Shown here one piece after another: positions 1 to 9,740 of a stretch of DNA of 64,000 nt. A model generated the notes under the pieces. The model was not told the origin of the DNA and did no database searches. It saw only the letters and a program-made list of their open reading frames with translations. Source of the stretch: an uncultured Pelagibacteraceae bacterium (GTDB lineage Bacteria; Pseudomonadota; Alphaproteobacteria; Pelagibacterales; Pelagibacteraceae); NCBI GenBank assembly GCA_902626645.1, contig CACOGC010000005.1, positions 25,798-89,797 on the forward strand. The letters are read 5' to 3'. A program made the position numbers and the translations under genes. Position 1 is the first letter of the stretch, and the number at the start of each line of letters is the position of its first letter.

Positions 1-1228
1 AATAAAAATCAGCAATCATTAATCCGAATAGAGGACCAAAAAAAGCACCAATCGTATCGATATAAGATAAGACCCCAACCTGACTTAAAAAAGTTAACCA
101 AAAGACCCCTATAATAAATCCAAAAATAGCAATTACATAACTTGCGCTTTTTAAAGAAAAAGATGAAGGGTTAAAATTAATCAATGTATATTGAGAGGGA
201 ATAAAGTTTGCTATTAAATTTGTTGATGCAGAAGCGATAATAATAAAAATTAAAGCTAAAGAAACCAAAAGAATATTATCTAATTTTCCAATTATATCTG
301 TCGGGTTAGTCAAGATCATTTCTACATTTTGCTCGTTTAAATTCAGAAATGCATCAGCACCTGTAACTATGAATAATGCTAAAAATGAAAAAATAATTAG
401 ATTTAAAATTAAGCTTAAGTTGCCTTTTCTTAGCTCTTTTTCATTTTTAACGTATCTAGAAAAATCACCAAATGATAAAATTATGATAGAAAAAAAGGTA
501 AATGTAGTCCCTGCAACTGTAATTATTGGACCAACATTATTTGGATTAAAAATATTTTGAAAATCTAAAAAATCCATAAAAGATTTAGCAGTTAATTTCA
601 CATCAGACAATAAAACAATGAGGAAAAACATTATCATTGCAGCATATATAGTTAATGCAGAAAACTTGATTAATTTTTTATTATAATTCATGCCGACACT
701 AAACAAGTAAGTTTGCAGTATAATTGAAATCAATATAGCGGCCCAATCAATAATGTTTAATCCTATAAAAAAAACTAATAAAATTTCTTTTTGTAAAATT
801 GAATTATCTACTGAGTACATCAAAACCCGAATTAAAAAACCAATCGCTTTTGATAAAAAATATGTTTGTATACCAAACATAAATATTCCTACAATACTTC
901 TCAACAATCCAAAAAATTGTGCTCCTCTAAATCCTAACGAGGATCTTAATAAGACAACAAATGGTAATCCAAATTTCTGGGATGGTTTTCCAATTAAATT
1001 ACAAAATATATAAACAAAAAAAGTTCCTAAAATTGTTCCAAAAAGAACTACAGCAGTATTTAAATTATAAATTAAGTACAAAGATGCAATTAGTGAAAAT
1101 CCAATAACACTCTGAATATTAACTCCCCAAAAACAAAACAGATCTTTCCAGTCCCAAGTTTTATTGTTTGGGTTTACAGTAACTAAATCCCAATTAATGA
1201 GTGTTTTTTTTGTTTTTTGTTGACTCAC
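1..1228 (-). CDS. NCS1-family nucleobase:cation symporter (cytosine/allantoin permease-like), truncated by window start
   Basis: Reverse-strand frame open from GTG at 1228 to window edge; reads VSQQKTKKTLINWDLVTVNPNNKTWDWKDLFCFWGVNIQSVIGFSL...FGPLFGLMIADFY, typical NCS1 features. Confidence 0.8.
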   Translation of the reverse strand, partial: MSQQKTKKTLINWDLVTVNPNNKTWDWKDLFCFWGVNIQSVIGFSLIASLYLIYNLNTAVVLFGTILGTFFVYIFCNLIGKPSQKFGLPFVVLLRSSLGFRGAQFFGLLRSIVGIFMFGIQTYFLSKAIGFLIRVLMYSVDNSILQKEILLVFFIGLNIIDWAAILISIILQTYLFSVGMNYNKKLIKFSALTIYAAMIMFFLIVLLSDVKLTAKSFMDFLDFQNIFNPNNVGPIITVAGTTFTFFSIIILSFGDFSRYVKNEKELRKGNLSLILNLIIFSFLALFIVTGADAFLNLNEQNVEMILTNPTDIIGKLDNILLVSLALIFIIIASASTNLIANFIPSQYTLINFNPSSFSLKSASYVIAIFGFIIGVFWLTFLSQVGVLSYIDTIGAFFGPLFGLMIADFY

Positions 1229-1253
1229 CTAAACTATATAAAACTTTAAAATT

Positions 1254-2588
1254 CTATTGTCCATATAAGAGAGTGGGCAGCCAAAGAGCAATCTTAGGGA
1301 ATATTACAATTAAGATTAATCCTATGATTTGTAGAACCATAAATTGCATCATTCCATAATAAATATCTTTTAAATCCCACTCAGGAACAACTCCTTTTAA
1401 GAAATAAGCTGATAGGGCTACAGGTGGTGAAAGCCAGGCGGTTTGTAAATTAACCGCGACTAATATTGCAAACCAAGTTAAATTAAATCCAAGTGCCTCA
1501 ACTAGAGGTAAAATTATTGGAATAATTATCATTACAATAGGTACCCATTCAAGAGGCCAGCCTAATAAGAATATCATAACCATTATCATTGCTAGAATTA
1601 AATATTTGTTCATTTCTAAACCTAGCAAAAATTCAGTTAACAATGTTGGCGTTCCTAATCTTGCAAAAACTGCACCAAAAAAATTTGATGCTGCAACTAA
1701 GACCATAATCAAAGCAGTAATCTCTAATGTTTTCACTAATGCCTCTTGAAGTTTTGGTAGAGTTAATTTTTTATATGCTAAAGATAATAAAAGAGCTCCC
1801 ATTGCACCACATCCTGCTGCTTCAGTAGGTGTAGCAAAACCAAATAAAATACTTCCTAAAGCAGCAAAAACTAATGCAGCAGGAGGAACTAATCCAAGAA
1901 AGAATTCAATCCATACTTCTTTCATACTAGCTGCCCTCATATCTTCAGGTAAAACTGGACCCAGTTTTGGATTTATCATGCATCTGATTGTTGTGTAAGC
2001 TGCGTACAAACTTGCAAGAAGAATTCCTGGTATGATCGCAGCTGCAAATAAGTCTATAACTGGAATTTCCATGATTGGCCCCATTACCACAAGCATGATA
2101 CTAGGTGGAATTAATATTCCCAAAGTTCCACCTGCAGTGATTGTTCCAGCCGCAAGTTTAACGTCATATCCGGATCTATTCATGGATTTTGCAGCCATTA
2201 TTCCTAAAATTGTAACTGATGCACCAACAATACCTGTTGCAGCAGCAAATATTACCGAAACAAATAAAACTGCATAATATAAAGAACCTTTTACTTTTGC
2301 TAACATCATTTGAAATGATGAAAATAATCTTTCCATTAAACCAGCTTGTTCCATCATAATACCCATAAAGACGAATAGCGGTACGGCGGCAAGAGTTTGT
2401 TCAGTCATAACCATGGAAAATTGAAGTGTCATCAAATAAAAAACTAATTTTCCAAAACCTAGGTATCCAAAAACAAATCCTAGAAATATTAGTGTGAATG
2501 AAATGGGAAATCCCACAAATATTGCAAAAAGCATCACGCCTACAAGGACGAAACCTAAAATTGCTGGATCTATTAATTCAGCGATCAT
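1254..2588 (-). CDS. dctM: TRAP transporter large permease (DctM-like)
   Basis: 444 aa; multi-TM, GTLGILIPPSIMLVVMG motif; adjacent to DctQ and DctP. Confidence 0.93.
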   Translation of the reverse strand: MIAELIDPAILGFVLVGVMLFAIFVGFPISFTLIFLGFVFGYLGFGKLVFYLMTLQFSMVMTEQTLAAVPLFVFMGIMMEQAGLMERLFSSFQMMLAKVKGSLYYAVLFVSVIFAAATGIVGASVTILGIMAAKSMNRSGYDVKLAAGTITAGGTLGILIPPSIMLVVMGPIMEIPVIDLFAAAIIPGILLASLYAAYTTIRCMINPKLGPVLPEDMRAASMKEVWIEFFLGLVPPAALVFAALGSILFGFATPTEAAGCGAMGALLLSLAYKKLTLPKLQEALVKTLEITALIMVLVAASNFFGAVFARLGTPTLLTEFLLGLEMNKYLILAMIMVMIFLLGWPLEWVPIVMIIIPIILPLVEALGFNLTWFAILVAVNLQTAWLSPPVALSAYFLKGVVPEWDLKDIYYGMMQFMVLQIIGLILIVIFPKIALWLPTLLYGQ

Positions 2589-3205
2589 TTTTTACTTTCT
2601 TCTCCTGGCCATTCGCCTTTTTTTGCTGCCCAGTAACTCTTAAATAATTCTGAAACACCTTGGATTAATAAAAAAATTATTCCAACTAACAAACATGTTT
2701 TGATTGGCCACATATACGGCATCCAAGTAGTATCCATGCCCCTCTCACCTCTTTGAATAGACTCTCCAACAAAGCCTATTGTCATATAAAGAAAAACAAT
2801 TAAGCCTGGAAAATAAAATAAAAGATATAACCAAAAATCAATCAGACCTTGGTTTTTTGTTTTAAAATTTCTGTATAAAAAATCTGCCCTTATATGGACT
2901 CCTCTAGAAAGAGCGTATCCTGCACCAAGCATAAATAATGCACCATAAAGAAAACGGCTTATGTCGTAAGCCCAAATTGTTGGTGCTAAAAATAATTTTC
3001 GTGCAAGCACTTCATATGTCATCGCAAAAATGAGTGGCATCAATATCCAACAAACAATATTACCAATCCACTTACTAAATTTATCAATATTCATTATAGA
3101 TTTTGCCATCCATAACGGCATGTCATCAGGCATTTTTCCCGAACCGCCTCGCCTCTCAGCAATCATTTCATCAGAGATATCTAATTTACCAGGTTCGTCT
3201 GCCAT
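2585..3205 (-). CDS. dctQ: TRAP transporter small permease (DctQ-like)
   Basis: 206 aa, four-TM DctQ-like, overlaps dctM start. Confidence 0.88.
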   Translation of the reverse strand: MADEPGKLDISDEMIAERRGGSGKMPDDMPLWMAKSIMNIDKFSKWIGNIVCWILMPLIFAMTYEVLARKLFLAPTIWAYDISRFLYGALFMLGAGYALSRGVHIRADFLYRNFKTKNQGLIDFWLYLLFYFPGLIVFLYMTIGFVGESIQRGERGMDTTWMPYMWPIKTCLLVGIIFLLIQGVSELFKSYWAAKKGEWPGEESKK

Positions 3206-3224
3206 AAAATTTTAGTTAAAAAAA

Positions 3225-3253
3225 TTAGAGCGGACTTTAAAAGTCCGCTCTAA
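3225..3253 (-). terminator. Strong hairpin between dctP and dctQ (terminator/attenuator-like)
   Basis: ttagagcggactt-ttaa-aagtccgctctaa perfect inverted repeat followed by a T run on the minus strand. Confidence 0.8.
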
Positions 3254-3274
3254 AAAATCAAGATTAATTACTGA

Positions 3275-4369
3275 TTACTTTAATGTCGCCGCGTGAGCCA
3301 TTCCTAGCTTCGCATTAGACATTTGAGCACCACTCCAGAAAGGAACAGCAATATCAGCAAAGTTTTTCATTGAATTATAAACTTCATTGAAAAATTTGTT
3401 GTCTTTAGCATTCTTATTTAAAGAAGCTTTTGCTGCAGCCATGTATTCTGTGAAATAATCTGAAGGTGTATCTTCTAGAATTACTCCATGTTTAGTAGTT
3501 AGCTCTTGTAAAGCTTTACCATTCTCATAGATTCTGTAACTTAAAGATTTCGCTAATGATGCATTAGCAGCTACTTCAAGTGACTTTTTCTCATGAGCAC
3601 TCATAGCTTTATAAGTTTTTCCAGTAATATAAAAGTCAGCATTAACGACTACTTGGTGTAAACCTTGTAAGTAATAGTGCTTTAATACTTTTTGAAAACC
3701 AAATGTTAAGTCTGGTTTTGGACAACACCACTCAGCAGCATCGATAGTACCCGCCTCAAGAGCTGGAAGAATATCTCCACCGCCCATTGCAACAGATGCT
3801 ATACCAATGTCTTTATAAGTTTGTCCTGGAATTCCTGGAGGAGTTCTAAACTTATATTTTCTAAAGTCAGCCATATCTTTAATTGGTTTTGGAAACCAAC
3901 CTAAAGCCTCTGGACCAACTGGTTGAATCATAAATCCTTTAATGTCTCTTCCCATTTCTTTCCAAAGTTGGTCGTATAATTCTTTACCACCACCGTATTG
4001 GAACCATGATAGGAATGCGATATTGTCGATACCAACTCCACCACCAGCTACTGGAGATCCAAATAGCATTGCAGCAGGATGATCACCTGACCAATAGTGA
4101 GTCCATGCGAATCCACAATCGATCAGACCTTTATCCACAGCATCAAGAGTTTCCTTAACTCCAACAACAGCGCCCGCAGGTAAAATTTCGAATTTTAACG
4201 AACCAGCTGTTAATTCAGTTACTGTATCAGTAAAGTCCTTTAACATTTTAACTTCATCAGCTTTAGTGTTAAGAACAGTCTGACATTTTAGTGTTTTTGC
4301 AGCATTAGCATTTGAAATAAATCCAAGCACTAAGACAGATGCAAATAACATTGAAATGATTTTTTTCAT
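3275..4369 (-). CDS. dctP: TRAP transporter periplasmic substrate-binding protein
   Basis: 364 aa; signal peptide MKKIISMLFASVLVLGFISNANA; DctP/TakP-like sequence (EWCCPKPDLTFGFQ). Confidence 0.92.
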   Translation of the reverse strand: MKKIISMLFASVLVLGFISNANAAKTLKCQTVLNTKADEVKMLKDFTDTVTELTAGSLKFEILPAGAVVGVKETLDAVDKGLIDCGFAWTHYWSGDHPAAMLFGSPVAGGGVGIDNIAFLSWFQYGGGKELYDQLWKEMGRDIKGFMIQPVGPEALGWFPKPIKDMADFRKYKFRTPPGIPGQTYKDIGIASVAMGGGDILPALEAGTIDAAEWCCPKPDLTFGFQKVLKHYYLQGLHQVVVNADFYITGKTYKAMSAHEKKSLEVAANASLAKSLSYRIYENGKALQELTTKHGVILEDTPSDYFTEYMAAAKASLNKNAKDNKFFNEVYNSMKNFADIAVPFWSGAQMSNAKLGMAHAATLK

Positions 4370-4501
4370 TATTTTCCCTCTTGTTAGTTAAATTTAACAA
4401 ATACATACAATCAGAAAAACAAACCTGACACAAGTGACAATTGATTAATATGAGTGTAAAGATGATTTAAAAAGATTTATTAAAAAATTATTCAACTTGT
4501 A

Positions 4502-6097
4502 ATGGAAAACTTTGATTTTATAATTATTGGTGCTGGATCGGCAGGATGTGTTCTAGCAAATAGACTTTCTGAAAATTCTCAAAATAAAGTTTTATTGATC
4601 GAAGCTGGAGGCAAAGACAATTATCCGTGGATACATATACCTGTTGGATATTTTAAAACAATGCACAATCCATCTGTTGATTGGTGTTACAAAACAGAAC
4701 CTGATGAGACAATGAATAATCGATCAATTCGTTATCCAAGAGGAAAAACTTTAGGTGGGAGCTCTTCGATCAACGGACTACTTTATATCAGAGGACAAAG
4801 CAGAGATTATGATGTTTGGCGACAATTAGGAAATACTGGTTGGGGTTGGGATGATGTTCTTCCTTATTTTATCAAAGCGGAAAATCAAGAGCGAGGCAAA
4901 GATAATTTTCATGGTGTTGGGGGACCACTTTCTGTCTCTGATCAAAGAATTCAGTTGCCATTATTAAATGAATTTCAAAATGCTGCAGAAGAATTTGGAA
5001 TCCCGAAGACAAAAGATTTTAATACTGGTGATAATCATGGTTGTGGTTATTTTCAAGTCACTGAAAAAGATGGTTTTAGATGTAGCACTGCTGTTGGATA
5101 TTTAAATCCTATTAAAAATAGAAATAATTTGAAGATAATTACTAATGCTCATGTAAAGAAAATCAACTTCGAAAATAAAACTGCTAAAAGTGTCGAGTAT
5201 TGGCAGGAAAATGAACTAAAAAAAGTCTCAGCAAATAGAGAGGTGATTCTTTCCTCGGGATCTATTGGTTCTCCACAGATTTTACAAACCTCTGGAGTTG
5301 GAAATTCAAAAAAATTAAAAGACTTAGGTATTGATATAGTTAACGATTTAAAAGGAGTTGGAGAGAATCTTCAAGATCACCTTATGTTTAGACCAATCTA
5401 CAAAGTTCATGGACTAAAATCTTTAAATAAAAAGATTAATAGTTTATTTGGAAAATTGATGATTGGGCTTGAGTATATTTTTAATCGTAGTGGTCCAATG
5501 ACAATGGGTGCTAGCCAAATGTGTATGTTTGCCAAAAGCGATCCATCTTTAGAATTACCAGATCTTCAGTGGCATGTACAGCCAATGAGTATGGATACAT
5601 TAGGTGCAACAAAAAATCATGACTTTCATGCATTTACTCCAACTGTCTCTAATATAAGACCAACTAGCAGAGGTCATGTAAATATAACAGATAAAGATTC
5701 TAGAACTTATGCAAAAGTAAAACTCAATTATCTCTCAACCGACCATGATCGTATGGTTGCAGCAAAAGGTTTAAAACTAACAAGAAAAATTGTCATGGAG
5801 TCTGAGACATTTAAAAAATATAAACCAGAGGAATATAGACCCGGAATAGATATTAATGATGATGAGGAGCTTGTAAAAGCTGGTTCAGAATTTACTCAGA
5901 CTATTTTTCATCCTGTGGGTACTTGTAAAATGGGACAAGATGATATGGCTGTAGTAGATGAAAAACTTAAAGTAAAAGGTTTAAATAATCTTAGAGTGAT
6001 TGATGCTTCAATAATGCCAAATATAACTTCAGGGAACACTAATGCACCTACAATAATGATTGCAGAAAAAGGTGCCGATATGATACTTAGAAGTTAA
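4502..6097 (+). CDS. GMC-family FAD-dependent oxidoreductase (choline/alcohol dehydrogenase-like)
   Basis: 531 aa; DFIIIGAGSAGCVLANRLSE, GGSSSINGLLYIRG and C-terminal HPVGTCKMG motifs. Confidence 0.93.
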   Translation: MENFDFIIIGAGSAGCVLANRLSENSQNKVLLIEAGGKDNYPWIHIPVGYFKTMHNPSVDWCYKTEPDETMNNRSIRYPRGKTLGGSSSINGLLYIRGQSRDYDVWRQLGNTGWGWDDVLPYFIKAENQERGKDNFHGVGGPLSVSDQRIQLPLLNEFQNAAEEFGIPKTKDFNTGDNHGCGYFQVTEKDGFRCSTAVGYLNPIKNRNNLKIITNAHVKKINFENKTAKSVEYWQENELKKVSANREVILSSGSIGSPQILQTSGVGNSKKLKDLGIDIVNDLKGVGENLQDHLMFRPIYKVHGLKSLNKKINSLFGKLMIGLEYIFNRSGPMTMGASQMCMFAKSDPSLELPDLQWHVQPMSMDTLGATKNHDFHAFTPTVSNIRPTSRGHVNITDKDSRTYAKVKLNYLSTDHDRMVAAKGLKLTRKIVMESETFKKYKPEEYRPGIDINDDEELVKAGSEFTQTIFHPVGTCKMGQDDMAVVDEKLKVKGLNNLRVIDASIMPNITSGNTNAPTIMIAEKGADMILRS

Positions 6098-6690
6098 TGT
6101 TCACAGATCTAATTACTCCAGAACAAATTACTATTCTAACACAAATTATTTTAATCGATCTAGTTTTAGCTGGCGACAATGCAATCATCATTGGGATGGT
6201 CGCATCAAAATTTCCACTAGAACAAAGAAAAAAGATTATTTTTTGGGGTATAGGTGGTGCTGTAGTTTTAAGAATTATTTTAACTTTATTAACTGCTTAT
6301 CTATTGCAAATTACAGGTTTAAGACTAATTGGTGGTCTTCTTTTACTTTATATAGTTTACAAACTATATGTGGATGTTGTGAAAGGATCTAATCACGATA
6401 GTGATATAAAAGTAGACAATTCAAGTTTCTTAAAAGCTATTTGGACAATTTTATTGGCTGACTTTACAATGAGTTTGGACAATGTTTTGGGTGTTGCTGG
6501 GGCAGCTGGTGATCATTATTATTTGCTAATTTTTGGTCTAGTTTTATCAATTGTTTTAATGGCTACTGCTGCAACATTAATTTCCAATTGGATTAAGAAA
6601 TATAAGTGGATTGCATGGGCTGGTTTAATAGCTATTCTAATTGTTGCTATTGAGTTGATTTACACTGATATTAAAATATTATTTTTATAA
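6097..6690 (+). CDS. TerC/YjbE-family integral membrane protein
   Basis: 197 aa; LIDLVLAGDNAIIIGMVASKFP and DFTMSLDNVLGVAG motifs. Confidence 0.88.
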   Translation: MFTDLITPEQITILTQIILIDLVLAGDNAIIIGMVASKFPLEQRKKIIFWGIGGAVVLRIILTLLTAYLLQITGLRLIGGLLLLYIVYKLYVDVVKGSNHDSDIKVDNSSFLKAIWTILLADFTMSLDNVLGVAGAAGDHYYLLIFGLVLSIVLMATAATLISNWIKKYKWIAWAGLIAILIVAIELIYTDIKILFL

Positions 6691-7457
6691 TGTTCTTAAA
6701 AAATTATAACTTCAAAAATAAGACTGCAATCGTAACAGGTGCGGGTAAAGGTATTGGTAGAGCTTGCGCTATAGCTCTAGCAGAAGCAGGAGCAAATTTA
6801 ATAATTATTAGTAGAACCAAAAAAGATTTAGATGAGGTTTCAAAGAAAATAAAAAAATTTAAAACAAAGTGTAAATCTTATGTTTGTGACATTACAAATT
6901 ATAATGAAATTAAAGAAATCATTAACAAACAATCTAAACTAGATATTCTTATTAATAACGCTGGCAACAATAGACCTGCACATTTTACAAAAGTGAAAAC
7001 TAAAGATATGGAACATATGGTTAAGATAAATACAATAGCCACGTTTAATCTTGCACATTTATGTGCACTTAAAATGATAAAATCAAAAAATAGAAAAAAA
7101 ATTGGTGGTGCTATTGTTAATATGTCATCACAAATGGGTCATGTAGGTGGACCAATAAGAAGTGTTTATAATATGAATAAATTTGGTTTAGAGGGTTTAA
7201 CAAAAGGTATGTCAATAGATCTAGCTAAATATAACATTAGAGTAAATACAGTTTGCCCAACATTTGTTGTCACCCCCATGACAAAGAAATTTTTAAAAGA
7301 TAAAAAATTTAAAAGAGATATGCTGAACAATATTCCTCTTGGAAGATTTGCTGAATTATCTGAAGTAGCAACTGCCGTGGTATTTCTAGCTTCTGATGCA
7401 GCATCAATGATTACAGGTACTTCTTTATTGGTTGATGGTGGATGGACTGCAAAATAA
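6690..7457 (+). CDS. SDR-family oxidoreductase
   Basis: TGAGKGIGRA, NNAGNN, YNMNK motifs. Confidence 0.92.
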   Translation: MFLKNYNFKNKTAIVTGAGKGIGRACAIALAEAGANLIIISRTKKDLDEVSKKIKKFKTKCKSYVCDITNYNEIKEIINKQSKLDILINNAGNNRPAHFTKVKTKDMEHMVKINTIATFNLAHLCALKMIKSKNRKKIGGAIVNMSSQMGHVGGPIRSVYNMNKFGLEGLTKGMSIDLAKYNIRVNTVCPTFVVTPMTKKFLKDKKFKRDMLNNIPLGRFAELSEVATAVVFLASDAASMITGTSLLVDGGWTAK

Positions 7458-8245
7458 TATCTAGACTTTTATTTGTAATAATTTTTTTTACCACAACTAA
7501 TCTAAATGCTGTTGAATTTAAGGGAAAATTTTTACAAGGACATTTCATAGTTGGTTTAACAGACCCATCAGCTAAAATTATCATTGGCAAAAAAGAAGTT
7601 AAAGTATCAAAAGAAGGTTATTTTGTTTTTGGAATAGATAGAGATAGAAAATTTGATTTAACTATAACAAAAATAATTGACGGAAAAAAAGATAAAATCA
7701 CTAAAAAAGTTTTAAAAAGAAAATATAATATTCAAAGAATTGATGGTTTAGAGGAAAGTAAAGTTACTCCTCCAGAATCTGTTTATAAAAGAATTAAAGA
7801 AGAGAATAATAAGATTGGTAAAGCAAGAGCAATAAATTCAGATTTACCTTTTTTCAAAAATCAATTTATTATGCCAGTTGAAGGTATCATAAGTGGTGTT
7901 TATGGAAGTCAGAGAATTTTAAATGGTAAGCCTAAATGGCCTCATTATGGAATTGATATTGCTGCAAAACAAGGAACTATGATCAAATCATCTGGATCTG
8001 GCATTGTTACTATGGCAGAAGATGATCTTTATTATACGGGTGGAACAATAATTATGGATCATGGTCATGGCATCTCAACTATTTACTCACATCTTGAAAA
8101 TGTAATGGTGTCTGTTGGAGATAAAATAAATCAAGGAGATATAATTGGAACTGTTGGTTCTACTGGAAGATCAACTGGTCCACATCTCGACTTTAGAGTG
8201 AATTGGTTTCAAACTAGACTAGATCCTATGTCTGTAATAAACTAA
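7442..8245 (+). CDS. M23-family metallopeptidase (LytM-type)
   Basis: HYGIDIAAKQGT, HGHGISTIYSHL, GSTGRSTGPHLDFRV motifs. Confidence 0.93.
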   Translation: MDCKIISRLLFVIIFFTTTNLNAVEFKGKFLQGHFIVGLTDPSAKIIIGKKEVKVSKEGYFVFGIDRDRKFDLTITKIIDGKKDKITKKVLKRKYNIQRIDGLEESKVTPPESVYKRIKEENNKIGKARAINSDLPFFKNQFIMPVEGIISGVYGSQRILNGKPKWPHYGIDIAAKQGTMIKSSGSGIVTMAEDDLYYTGGTIIMDHGHGISTIYSHLENVMVSVGDKINQGDIIGTVGSTGRSTGPHLDFRVNWFQTRLDPMSVIN

Positions 8246-8248
8246 ATT

Positions 8249-8368
8249 ATGCAAACATTAATTCTCTTGGCTTTGGTAATTGTTACTGGGTGGATATTGT
8301 TTAGACCAATCACAAAAAAAGAACTTGATAGATATAACGACAAAGACTGGCCTGATATGAATTTATAA
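8249..8368 (+). CDS. 39-aa single-TM small protein
   Basis: ATG...TAA reads MQTLILLALVIVTGWILFRPITKKELDRYNDKDWPDMNL; starts 3 nt after upstream stop. Confidence 0.6.
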   Translation: MQTLILLALVIVTGWILFRPITKKELDRYNDKDWPDMNL

Positions 8369-8396
8369 CAGGGCACCTGGCAACAGAACTCCCAGG

Positions 8397-9701
8397 TTAA
8401 ATTTCAGATCTAGCTCGAAACCTTTCATACATAAGTCTGGCTTTTATTCCTAAATCCAAAAAAGGTTGTGGTGGTAACCAAGTGGGTCTACTTCTTGCCT
8501 CAATAATTTCAATTTCTTTTGTGTGTTCATTGCTAGCCTTAATGGCAATTTGTTCACCAAACAATGTACCTACCCCAATACCTGAACCATTGTAACAACC
8601 TGCAACAAATATATTTTCTTGAATTTTTTCAAAGATTTGAGAACTATTTCTGGTTCTTGAGACAATTCCTGACCAAGTTGATTGAATAATATCATCTGGT
8701 AATTGTGGAAATCTTTTTTTAATACCAGTCTTTTGCTTAAAAGATCTTTTTTCTAAATTAGATTTAGACATTTGGGATGGATTGTGAACTTCTGCAGTAT
8801 TTCTTATTAAAATTCTTCTATCTTTGGTCATTCTAATCGTTGCACCCATTGGTCTAACAGGTAAAACACCCCACTCTTTTGGTTCTCCAATTGATGTAAA
8901 TTCTTCTCTAGTTAAAGGTCTTGTCATACTTGCAGTTAGAGTAATTGGAAAATTATAATTTGCTTTGATACCTAAGGATTTAAGAAATCCGTTAGTTGCA
9001 AAGATTATCTTTTTTGATTTTATTGAGCCATTCTTAAAATTACAATTTATTAAACCATCAATCTTTTTCCAGTTTAATAACAATGAATTCTCATAAAGTA
9101 TTACATTTTCAGGCAATGTATCAATCATTGCTCTTACTAATTTACCCGGATGTAATAAAATTCCGCCTTTAGTGTGAAGGGCAACATTATAGAAGTTGGT
9201 GCCTAATCTTTTTGTAAGATCTTTTTTAAATAATAAATTATGCTCAAAACCCAATTTAGACAGGGTGTCTGAAAAATTTTCTAAGATTTTTTTATCTTCA
9301 GTGTTTGATGATGCAAAATACTTTCCACATTCGTTCCAATCACAATCAACCTGATGTTCATTAATGAATTTTTTAACTACATCTATGCCTAATTTATAGA
9401 TATCAGATTTTTTTTTATAATTTTCTAATTCTTTATTAGAAGTGAAACCATCATTAAGTGTAGTATCAACCAAATAACCAGAATTTCTTGAACTTGCACC
9501 CTCTCCTGCTAATTGAGCATCAACTAATAAAATTTTTTGATTTGGATAAAGTTGGCCTAATTTTCTTGCAGCCGACAATCCTGTATAACCCGCACCTACT
9601 ACTAACCAATCACAATTCAAATCAGACGAAAGTATTTGGATATTTGTTCTTGGATTTAAATCATTAACCCAACTGCAGCAATTATCATTGATAACTTCCA
9701 T
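8397..9701 (-). CDS. FAD-dependent oxidoreductase (DAO/PuuB-like)
   Basis: CDWLVVGAGYTGLSAARKLGQ; GEGASSRNSG; C-terminal GCYNGSGIGVGT. Confidence 0.87.
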   Translation of the reverse strand: MEVINDNCCSWVNDLNPRTNIQILSSDLNCDWLVVGAGYTGLSAARKLGQLYPNQKILLVDAQLAGEGASSRNSGYLVDTTLNDGFTSNKELENYKKKSDIYKLGIDVVKKFINEHQVDCDWNECGKYFASSNTEDKKILENFSDTLSKLGFEHNLLFKKDLTKRLGTNFYNVALHTKGGILLHPGKLVRAMIDTLPENVILYENSLLLNWKKIDGLINCNFKNGSIKSKKIIFATNGFLKSLGIKANYNFPITLTASMTRPLTREEFTSIGEPKEWGVLPVRPMGATIRMTKDRRILIRNTAEVHNPSQMSKSNLEKRSFKQKTGIKKRFPQLPDDIIQSTWSGIVSRTRNSSQIFEKIQENIFVAGCYNGSGIGVGTLFGEQIAIKASNEHTKEIEIIEARSRPTWLPPQPFLDLGIKARLMYERFRARSEI

Positions 9702-9740
9702 AAAGAAAGATTACGATAATTGTTTGTTAATTAAAAGATC

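Noticed and set aside
369-1013. Plus-strand ORFs 369..560 and 753..1013
   Set aside because: Antisense to the continuous NCS1 permease frame on the minus strand; no protein-like composition.
2032-2277. ORF antisense to dctM (and similar 3030..3215, 10373..10582, 17091..17300, 18584..18910, 46253..46809, 48256..48489)
   Set aside because: Shadow ORFs opposite well-supported genes; low-complexity translations.
8370-8397. acctgg...ccaggt inverted repeat between convergent genes as terminator
   Set aside because: Only 6-bp arms with an 11-nt loop and no T run; too weak to call.
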